Source: HK-STAS-PATE-2 sp035906575 (GTDB taxonomy: Bacteria > Patescibacteriota > Patescibacteriia > 2-12-FULL-60-25). From it: DNA of 5,310 nucleotides. Below the pieces are notes generated by a model, which was given only the letters and a program-made list of their open reading frames with translations, was not told the DNA's origin and made no database searches. The stretch's first letter is position 1. Each line of letters opens with the position of its first letter. Shown piece by piece: positions 1 through 4,935 of this stretch. A program made the translations under genes and the position numbers. The DNA lies in the NCBI GenBank assembly GCA_035906575.1, contig JAMIEW010000025.1, forward strand, positions 1 to 5,310, given 5' to 3'.

Positions 1-189
1 GCCTTGATAGACCGTGAGCGCCACCGACTCATGAGCCGGTTTGGCGAGCATGGCATTCAGCAAAGTTTCATGGACCAAGGTGCCGTAGGGCTCCATGTTC
101 TCGGAGTAGTCCACGATGATCATGCGCAGATGTTTGCGCGGATCTTCGGGGAGAGTCGAGATGGTCGTCCGGGGTTCAGTTGTATTCAC
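1..189 (-). CDS. Unrecognised protein, 5' part only (C-terminus off the left edge)
   Basis: The minus strand is open from a GTG at 189-187 to the window edge (63 codons, no stop). The GTG is preceded by AAGGAG nine bases upstream and by a promoter-like element at 226-254, so this reading is preferred to the antisense plus-strand frame. The N-terminus (residues 1-20) is polar and there is no signal peptide. A hydrophobic strand, MIIVDYSENM (23-32), is followed by a helix-like stretch with HETLLNAML (40-48) and then a second strand, SVALTVYQ (55-62). Two weak resemblances are possible. One is a von Willebrand A-like fold, with DYSEN (27-31) in the place of the DxSxS metal site. The other is the start of a lipoate/biotin ligase-like fold, where an Asp is followed 14 residues later by E-x-L-L (D27, then E41-T-L-L). 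Neither can be decided from 63 residues. It lies downstream of pirin on the same strand but appears to have its own promoter. Confidence 0.7.
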   Translation of the reverse strand, partial: MNTTEPRTTISTLPEDPRKHLRMIIVDYSENMEPYGTLVHETLLNAMLAKPAHESVALTVYQG

Positions 190-198
190 GAAAGAACG

Positions 199-204
199 CT
201 CCTT
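199..204 (-). promoter_or_regulatory. Shine-Dalgarno AAGGAG for the left-edge gene
   Basis: On the minus strand AAGGAG lies nine bases before the GTG at 189. It is one of only two clear ribosome binding sites in the window and it decides both strand and start for the otherwise ambiguous left-edge frame. Confidence 0.7.
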
Positions 205-225
205 AATAGATAGAAGGGGACGTGG

Positions 226-254
226 ATTCTAGCAGAAAATGCTGATAAGGGCAA
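226..254 (-). promoter_or_regulatory. Predicted sigma70-type promoter for the left-edge gene
   Basis: On the minus strand there is TTGCCC (254-249, 4 of 6 matches to TTGACA), a 17-base spacer, and TAGAAT (231-226, 5 of 6 matches to TATAAT). The bases TGC directly before TAGAAT make it an extended -10. Transcription would start near 219, leaving an untranslated leader of about 30 bases that contains the AAGGAG site. The element sits in the 75-base gap after the pirin stop codon, so the downstream gene need not depend on the elp3-pirin transcript. Confidence 0.6.
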
Positions 255-264
255 GTTTAGGCCT

Positions 265-960
265 TTAGAGGGACGAAGGCCAAGTAATTTCGTACAGTTC
301 GGCAGGTTCTTGAGCGGTGAGGGTTACGATGAATTTGTCACCTGCAATCTCGATGGCGGTGCCCGTTGGCAATGTCTGTTTATCAATGATAGCGGAGCCG
401 TGACCAATCAAAATACACGCATCAGTGTCAGATGCGGGGCGCTCCCAGGTTTCGTCTTTTGCGAGCTGATGACGGGTAATCGTTACTTGTTGATTAATCG
501 AAAGAGAGCCGTTTTGTTGATCTCGTGAGACGAGAGCGGTGTGTTTTTGTGCGCGGTCAAACGATTTTTGTTCGTACGACGGTGCGATGTGATACTCAGA
601 CGGTTCAATCCAGATCTGAAAGAGTCTTGTCGACATGTCGCTGGCATTAATTTCAGAATGGACAATGCCTGTACCCGCACTCATACGCTGCACGTCACCC
701 GCGCGGATAACACCATGATTGCCTAGAGCGTCTGCATGGCGAAGTTCACCCTCGAGAATAATGGTGATGATCTCCATATTGTTGTGGGGATGCGGATCAA
801 AGCCTTTGCCGGCGGCAATGGTATCGTGGTTTACCACACGGAGTGGTCCAAAACCCATGCGATCTGGATCATAGTAGTTCGCGAAACTATAAAGATAGTT
901 TGCGTTTAGCCAGCCGTAGTTTGCTTTGCCCCATTGTTCAGGCAGAAAGATGCGGATCAT
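265..960 (-). CDS. Pirin family protein (YhhW-like quercetin 2,3-dioxygenase homologue)
   Basis: This is a 231-residue bicupin-type pirin, the same length as E. coli YhhW. The N-terminal cupin carries the family signature: SFANYYDP (25-32), MGFGPLRVVN (35-44), then the metal-binding set H57 and H59 in PHPHNNMEIIT, and H101 and E103 in GTGIVHSE. All four metal ligands (usually Fe or another divalent metal) are present, so the N-terminal site should be active. The C-terminal cupin (about 145-231) is degenerate, as in the family. YhhW and human pirin oxidise quercetin in vitro, but the natural substrate is not settled, so the physiological role here is open. No signal peptide, so cytosolic. The ATG overlaps the elp3 stop codon (ATGA, four shared bases). 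No Shine-Dalgarno precedes it, which points to translation coupled to elp3. Confidence 0.95.
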   Translation of the reverse strand: MIRIFLPEQWGKANYGWLNANYLYSFANYYDPDRMGFGPLRVVNHDTIAAGKGFDPHPHNNMEIITIILEGELRHADALGNHGVIRAGDVQRMSAGTGIVHSEINASDMSTRLFQIWIEPSEYHIAPSYEQKSFDRAQKHTALVSRDQQNGSLSINQQVTITRHQLAKDETWERPASDTDACILIGHGSAIIDKQTLPTGTAIEIAGDKFIVTLTAQEPAELYEITWPSSL

Positions 961-2648
961 GAAAGGGATTTTACCATGTAACTTTCGCGTTCGGTGTAGC
1001 CGAGCATTTTATAGTATTCGCGCACGCCAATACCCGAGATAACCGAGAGATGGTTAAACCCTTTTTCTTTGGCAAGTTCTTCGGCGCGTTGCATGAGGGC
1101 GCGGCCATAGCCCCGGTGTTGTGATGCGCCATCGCTATTTTGTTGTAGGTTAAGTGCGGTGCCGTAAGTGTGTAGTTCACGCACAAATGCCGTATCGCCG
1201 ATAAGAGGAAAGCTCTCTGTGACCTCGATCGCTTCTTTAGCTAAGCGTTTATCGTCTTTGTAGTCTGGATGGTTGAGAAGGGTATTGAGCGTTGCAGGCA
1301 AACGCAGGCGCAAGAAGGCAAAAACCGCTTTGCGTTCAAGGTCTTCAACCGTAATAAAGACTTCGGTGCCGGCGGCCGAATCAAAGAAGTGTTCAAAGAT
1401 TTTTGTCTCGGCTTTGCTTGGGTCAAAGCCTGGTACATGGCCAACTTCGCGGCAACGTAAACATTCGCAGGCGAGCCCGCGTACTTTCATTTCATCTTCA
1501 ATCACCGTACGCAGATTGGTAATTTTATTGCCGTACGAAATCTCGTTTTCAGGAAAGTCACGAATCAATCGCGAAACACGGCAATAGCGTGGGATAAGCG
1601 TTTGCAATGTGATGAGCGTTTCTTTGAGCTCATCGCCTTCAAGTGGCGTAAAGCGTCCGTCTTTGGCCCATTCATGCAATTCAGCGGATGGCAGAACGAC
1701 ACATGGGTACAACTTGATCATGTCCGGGCAATAACGATGGTCGTTAAAGAGCGTGCGCATGTCTTCAATGTCTTTGGCCGGCGTCGATCCTGGCTGGCCG
1801 GGGAGCATGTGAAAATCCGTTTTGAATCCGAGCATGCGCAAAAGCGCATTGGCGCGGATGGTAGCGTCGATATGATGTCCGCGATTGGTTAAATCCAAAA
1901 CATCATTCTGCAAAGTTTGAACGCCAAGTTCGACACGGGTGCAACCAAGTTCGCGCAAGCGCACCAGTTCTTTTGCCGTCACCCAATCAGGACGTGTCTC
2001 GATCGTGAGACCGATGATGCGATACTCCGCAGTCTCATTGGCTTTTTGTGAAGCAGCTAATGAGCCATAACGGGTTTTTTTGATTTGACCTAAATGGTTG
2101 GCGGCGTCGAAACAACGTTTAATAAACCACTTGCGATAGTCCCAACGATACGATGACCAGGTACCACCTTTGATGATGAGCTCGATTTTTTTGGCTTCGT
2201 GGCCATTGTGTTCGAGGGTGGTTACGCGTTGCCAGACCTGTTCGTAGGGATCGAACTTCAATGACAAAGCACGCGCGGCGGCGGGTTCGCTCGCGACATA
2301 GCTCTTTGGCATTTGTACTTCGGTAGGGCAGTACACGCATTTGCCCGGGCATGGGTAAGGTTTTGTAAGGACGGTAATCGGTGCCACGCCTGAGTCGGTG
2401 CGGATGTCTTTGACGCGCAGGCTCTTTTCAAAAGATTCAGATGGGGTCACTCGTCCGTCTTTGACGAGCTGGTGATACATCGTCCAATAGTGATAGAGGG
2501 TTGGGAACTGGACGCCTGTGCCTTTGAGGAGTTTACGGGCATTGGTGGCCAACAAAGCGCGTGTCGGCAGCTCATTTTTCATGGTCTCCAAAATCACGTT
2601 CTCGAAGAGCGTGTTTTGGGCTTTTTGGTTGAGTTTCTGCGTAAACAT
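957..2648 (-). CDS. elp3: Elp3: tRNA U34 carboxymethyl synthase (radical SAM and GNAT)
   Basis: Elp3 uses a 4Fe-4S radical SAM centre and acetyl-CoA to place a carboxymethyl group on C5 of wobble uridine 34 of tRNA. The 563-residue protein from the ATG at 2648 fits the family length. Visible parts in order: an N-terminal tRNA-binding region with TGVQFPTLY (44-52); the cluster motif CPGKCVYC with C100, C104 and C107 (CX3CX2C); IETRPDW (216-222), LGVQT (241-245) and HMLPGQPGSTP (280-290) of the radical SAM barrel; a Cys-rich linker CECLRCREVG (394-403); and a C-terminal acetyltransferase with QHRGYGRA (510-517, acetyl-CoA loop) and ISGIGVREYYKMLGY (537-551). The frame stays open 96 codons upstream, but that part is antisense to the divergent methyltransferase and has no family resemblance, so it is excluded. 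No Shine-Dalgarno precedes the chosen ATG. No Elp1, Elp2 or Elp4-6 genes are in the window, as expected for bacterial and archaeal Elp3. Confidence 0.95.
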   Translation of the reverse strand: MFTQKLNQKAQNTLFENVILETMKNELPTRALLATNARKLLKGTGVQFPTLYHYWTMYHQLVKDGRVTPSESFEKSLRVKDIRTDSGVAPITVLTKPYPCPGKCVYCPTEVQMPKSYVASEPAAARALSLKFDPYEQVWQRVTTLEHNGHEAKKIELIIKGGTWSSYRWDYRKWFIKRCFDAANHLGQIKKTRYGSLAASQKANETAEYRIIGLTIETRPDWVTAKELVRLRELGCTRVELGVQTLQNDVLDLTNRGHHIDATIRANALLRMLGFKTDFHMLPGQPGSTPAKDIEDMRTLFNDHRYCPDMIKLYPCVVLPSAELHEWAKDGRFTPLEGDELKETLITLQTLIPRYCRVSRLIRDFPENEISYGNKITNLRTVIEDEMKVRGLACECLRCREVGHVPGFDPSKAETKIFEHFFDSAAGTEVFITVEDLERKAVFAFLRLRLPATLNTLLNHPDYKDDKRLAKEAIEVTESFPLIGDTAFVRELHTYGTALNLQQNSDGASQHRGYGRALMQRAEELAKEKGFNHLSVISGIGVREYYKMLGYTERESYMVKSLS

Positions 2649-2656
2649 GTTAGTCT
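2629..2656 (+). promoter_or_regulatory. Possible promoter for the Trm9-like gene, giving a near-leaderless mRNA
   Basis: On the plus strand there is TTGAGT (2629-2634, 4 of 6 to TTGACA), a 16-base spacer, and TAGTCT (2651-2656). The last keeps the most conserved -10 positions (T, A and final T) and is preceded by TGT, an extended -10. The predicted start, about seven bases on, falls at 2662-2665, at or just before the ATG at 2666. This fits the lack of any Shine-Dalgarno there. The -35 lies inside the elp3 coding region. The match is modest. Confidence 0.4.
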
Positions 2657-2662
2657 GGCCGT

Positions 2663-2691
2663 AGAATGGCAAACATCGACCAAACCCGCAA
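2663..2691 (-). promoter_or_regulatory. Weak candidate promoter for elp3
   Basis: On the minus strand there is TTGCGG (2691-2686), a 17-base spacer, and CATTCT (2668-2663) preceded by TGC as an extended -10. Each box matches the consensus in only three of six positions. Transcription would start about eight bases before the elp3 ATG at 2648, again leaving almost no leader. The element lies over the first codons of the divergent methyltransferase gene. It is listed because elp3 must start somewhere in this very short gap; the exact boxes are uncertain. Confidence 0.25.
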
Positions 2692-3415
2692 GCGTGTAGA
2701 CGAAGTCTCGCGTTTTTATGAAGATCACGGCGCGCATTTTGCACGTACGCGTTTTGCGCTTTGGCCATGGATGCGCGAGATCGCGATGCGCGTTTTGCCG
2801 GGGATGACGGTGGTCGATGTAGGTGCCGGTAATGCGCGTTTTCTTGAGGCTTTTGGCAATGATGTGCGTTATGTCGGTATTGAGCCTTCAAGCGCATTAC
2901 GCGATGCCGCAAAGCCAAAATTGCATGAAAAAGCAAGTATCGAATACGGGCTTTTGCCTCATCTCGATGTTGAAAACGCGATCGCTGACCTCACGACCTG
3001 TATCGCGGTCTTTCATCACTTACCAAGGTCATTGCATCATTCTTCGATGCAAGAGCTTATTCGCATCACCAAACCAGGCGGTTTGATTTGTATCAGTGTT
3101 TGGAATGCGCGCGGCAAAGGATTTTTACGCTATCCGTTGGCTTGGGTTGCTGCCTGGTTGCGTGTTTCGTTTTGGAAAGGCTTACATAGTGGCGAATGCT
3201 ATGTGCCTTGGAAATCTGGTACGAGCATCGCCAACCGCTACGTCTATGCGTGGACCAAAACGGCTTTGCAAAAACTGGGTGAAGAATACGGCGAGGTGAT
3301 TTCTTGCGAATACGTAGATGATGAAAAAACCGGAGTTTGGAATGGTAAAAATATTGTGTTGGTCGTTAAAAAGTATCGTGACCGTTCGCTTGACAAAAAC
3401 GCTTTTTATTCATAA
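2666..3415 (+). CDS. Trm9/ALKBH8-like class I SAM-dependent methyltransferase
   Basis: This is a 249-residue Rossmann-fold methyltransferase. Residues 18-33 carry FY..H..HF..TRF..WP, which resembles the start of yeast Trm9 and the ALKBH8 methyltransferase domain. SAM motif I is VVDVGAGNARFLE (49-61), with Ala in the place of the last Gly of the usual GxGxG. E73 in GIEPS fits the ribose-binding acidic residue. IAVFHHLP (113-120) and the post-motif ITKPGG (134-139) follow. The C-terminal part has CYVPWKSG (178-185) and then NRYVYAWTKTALQKL (190-204), in the arrangement of the Trm9 VPW...RYYH.Y...EL region. Trm9 methylates the carboxyl group of cm5U34 in tRNA to give mcm5U34, and the gene for Elp3, which makes cm5U34, begins 17 bases away on the other strand. 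Function is inferred from motifs plus this context; another RNA or small-molecule substrate is possible. No Trm112-like partner is visible in the window. Cytosolic; no Shine-Dalgarno at the ATG. Confidence 0.85.
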   Translation: MANIDQTRKRVDEVSRFYEDHGAHFARTRFALWPWMREIAMRVLPGMTVVDVGAGNARFLEAFGNDVRYVGIEPSSALRDAAKPKLHEKASIEYGLLPHLDVENAIADLTTCIAVFHHLPRSLHHSSMQELIRITKPGGLICISVWNARGKGFLRYPLAWVAAWLRVSFWKGLHSGECYVPWKSGTSIANRYVYAWTKTALQKLGEEYGEVISCEYVDDEKTGVWNGKNIVLVVKKYRDRSLDKNAFYS

Positions 3416-3418
3416 ATT
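3390..3418 (+). promoter_or_regulatory. Strong predicted sigma70-type promoter for the 3449-4063 gene
   Basis: A perfect TTGACA (3390-3395), a 17-base spacer, and TAAATT (3413-3418, 4 of 6 to TATAAT). Predicted transcription start is near 3425, giving a leader of about 24 bases that holds the Shine-Dalgarno at 3436. The -35 is inside the last codons of the methyltransferase gene, and its TAA stop forms the first half of the -10 box. Confidence 0.65.
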
Positions 3419-3435
3419 CGGACACCATTCTTTGC

Positions 3436-3442
3436 GAGGAGG
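3436..3442 (+). promoter_or_regulatory. Shine-Dalgarno GAGGAGG; decides between two adjacent ATGs
   Basis: GAGGAGG is the strongest ribosome binding site in the window. It lies three bases before the ATG at 3446 and six bases before the ATG at 3449. The second spacing is the normal one, so 3449 is preferred as the start. Confidence 0.75.
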
Positions 3443-3448
3443 CAAATG

Positions 3449-4063
3449 ATGTCAAATGTTCTTTTTCATGTCCCAATGGTTTGGGTCACGGTATTAAATG
3501 AAGTCAGTGAACTCGAATTAACGGGTGAGACGCTGCGAGCAAATGCCCTTCTTGCGAAGATGCGTGAGAAGTATGCTCTTGATGTGCCAGGGCGATTTCT
3601 CACTGCGCACGGGATGCCGTATCGATTCACCCCGCCGCTCGAGATCTGTCGTGGGCTTGGTCTCTCGCCCCGGTCACTCGGTGAGAGTGAGATCCGAAAG
3701 TTCGCCGAGGTAGGGTGGCCCATGCCTCACGAAGGTGATGGGTTCAATCTCGCACTGGTACATGTGCCCCGCTATGAGCTTAGTCTCGGCGGCATGGACA
3801 TACTCCTTCGTGAGTTTGCCGCCGAGCATGCCTGCTTGCGTGAAGGGCTTCTTTTTCTCGAGAGCGATGCGTCAGAGTTTGATCATTACTCGGTGCATTT
3901 CTTTGGGAGTAGGCGCCCGGACGGTATCGGCGCTCACGTCAATGTCCCCGTAATCAGTATGGATGCCGGGATACGTCTGCTCTCTCAGCGCAGGATCGAT
4001 ACAGGTGATCCGTTATTTGCAGAGGTCTACGCTATCGTTCGTCGTAGCCTGCCAATAGGCTAA
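3449..4063 (+). CDS. Hypothetical protein, 204 residues, no family recognised
   Basis: I do not recognise this protein. The good promoter, the GAGGAGG site and the terminator just after its stop all say it is a real expressed gene. It has no signal peptide, no transmembrane segment and only one clear Cys pair far apart (C67, C129), so it is probably a soluble cytosolic protein. The N-terminal 45 residues look like a hydrophobic strand (FHVPMVWVTV, 6-15) followed by a helix (TLRANALLAKMREKY, 28-42). The middle is rich in Pro, Gly and charged residues (WPMPHEGDG, 90-98). The C-terminal part alternates beta-like and turn segments: DHYSVHFFGSRRPDG (145-159), HVNVPVISMDAGIRLL (163-178). An alternative start three bases earlier adds one Met. 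It may be co-transcribed with the methyltransferase (33-base gap) as well as from its own promoter. It could be a lineage-specific protein. Confidence 0.8.
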   Translation: MSNVLFHVPMVWVTVLNEVSELELTGETLRANALLAKMREKYALDVPGRFLTAHGMPYRFTPPLEICRGLGLSPRSLGESEIRKFAEVGWPMPHEGDGFNLALVHVPRYELSLGGMDILLREFAAEHACLREGLLFLESDASEFDHYSVHFFGSRRPDGIGAHVNVPVISMDAGIRLLSQRRIDTGDPLFAEVYAIVRRSLPIG

Positions 4064-4074
4064 GAATCTGAAAC

Positions 4075-4100
4075 GCCCTCCGATGCTCTCGGAGGGCTTT
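4075..4100. terminator. Intrinsic terminator shared by convergent genes
   Basis: GCCCTCCGA (4075-4083) pairs perfectly with TCGGAGGGC (4089-4097) around a five-base loop. This gives a nine-base-pair, GC-rich stem. It is followed by TTT on the plus strand and, read from the other side, by GTTT on the minus strand. It starts 11 bases after the 4063 stop and ends six bases before the stop codon of the CAP gene, so it can end transcripts from both sides. The U-tracts are short, so efficiency may be moderate. Confidence 0.85.
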
Positions 4101-4102
4101 CG

Positions 4103-4933
4103 TTACCACAAAGCAATAATCACACCCGTACCAATGACACCTAGCGCATGCGCGATGATGGCGTGACCATGATGTGTTTTGCGTTCAACGACATAGAGTA
4201 GCATTGAGAGTGTCAGAATCGCCGTGATCATCATGATGGCGAGCGTGATAATACCTTCGGTTGTTGATCCGAATTTTGCGAAGGGGAGGGATGAGCCAAA
4301 GAGCTCGTGCGTGCTTGCGGCATGTACGACCGAACGGCCTGGCAACATATTAAGTGGGCCACGGCCTTTTGATTCATCGGTTGAGCCAAACATCTGCACA
4401 ACAACGACCGAAGTACGATTTTCAAAAATACCTTGTGCGACACCTACGCCGATATCGGCGTAGCGTTCGTCGAGAATATTGCGACGGTGTGATGGCGAGA
4501 GCATCCAGCTTTTGCCAACGTCTTCGGCTTCAGTAAAATGCACGGCGAGATTTTCACCAGCTACAGCATAGGGGTAGCCGACCGACTCCATAAAATCCCA
4601 AGGCTGGGTGCCGGAGGGGGAGGCGTGCGAGAAGTAGCCTCGCAATAACATGTCATTTGCCTTTAATTGTGCGGCTGCCTGCAATTTTTCATTCGCCTGC
4701 AGGGTTGAGAGACCATCCGCGAGACGGCTTTCATTGGTGAGAGCAATAATGGCGGGCGGCGTGATGGCTTGTGAGGCGGCGTGTTCATTTGGCCAAATCA
4801 CTAAGAGTCCCATGGCGAGAATTTTGAGCGCAACAACGGTCATCCCAGCAAATGCTAAATGACGGTGTGCCATCGCATGTGGGCGATGGTTGTTCTCTTT
4901 ATGGGGGACAAAGTGCAGCCAAAGCGCTCTCAT
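4103..4933 (-). CDS. CAP/SCP (YkwD-like) domain membrane protein
   Basis: A 276-residue protein from the ATG at 4933. It has a cytosolic His/Arg-rich N-terminus (HKENNHRPH, 11-19), one membrane segment (about 26-47), an external CAP domain (about 60-183), and two more hydrophobic segments (about 226-248 and 258-275) joined by a short basic loop (ERKTHHGH). The CAP domain has its usual motifs: LTNESRLADGL (65-75, helix 1), GYFSHASPSG (99-108, H103), AGENLA (125-130, E127), SPSHRRNIL (146-154, H149) and VVVVQMFG (176-183). The conserved His/Glu pocket is intact. Bacterial CAP proteins act outside the membrane; their biochemical activity is mostly unknown. The two C-terminal membrane segments are beyond what a minimal YkwD has. 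The gene starts two bases after the stop of the C39-like gene (TAAGTATG), suggesting coupled translation. Starts at 4972 or 4963 would overlap the upstream gene; 4873 would remove the basic N-terminus. Confidence 0.9.
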   Translation of the reverse strand: MRALWLHFVPHKENNHRPHAMAHRHLAFAGMTVVALKILAMGLLVIWPNEHAASQAITPPAIIALTNESRLADGLSTLQANEKLQAAAQLKANDMLLRGYFSHASPSGTQPWDFMESVGYPYAVAGENLAVHFTEAEDVGKSWMLSPSHRRNILDERYADIGVGVAQGIFENRTSVVVVQMFGSTDESKGRGPLNMLPGRSVVHAASTHELFGSSLPFAKFGSTTEGIITLAIMMITAILTLSMLLYVVERKTHHGHAIIAHALGVIGTGVIIALW

Positions 4934-4935
4934 AC

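Noticed and set aside
4..213. Plus-strand open frame of 69 codons at the left edge
   Set aside because: It is antisense to the minus-strand frame that has a promoter, AAGGAG and a GTG start. Its product has no recognisable features.
231..243. Small inverted repeat AGCA-gaaaa-TGCT as a terminator after pirin
   Set aside because: The stem is only four base pairs with no T-run, and the stretch is better explained as promoter spacer and -10 region.
310..726. Plus-strand frames of 72 and 61 codons within the pirin region
   Set aside because: They lie antisense to a gene with all family motifs and carry no ribosome sites or recognisable products.
2649..2936. 96-codon N-terminal extension of elp3
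   Set aside because: It is antisense to the conserved start of the methyltransferase gene, is rich in Arg, His and Ala without family resemblance, and the known Elp3 N-terminus fits the ATG at 2648.
3466..3723. Minus-strand frame of 85 codons inside the hypothetical gene
   Set aside because: The plus-strand reading has a promoter, ribosome site and terminator; the minus frame has none of these.
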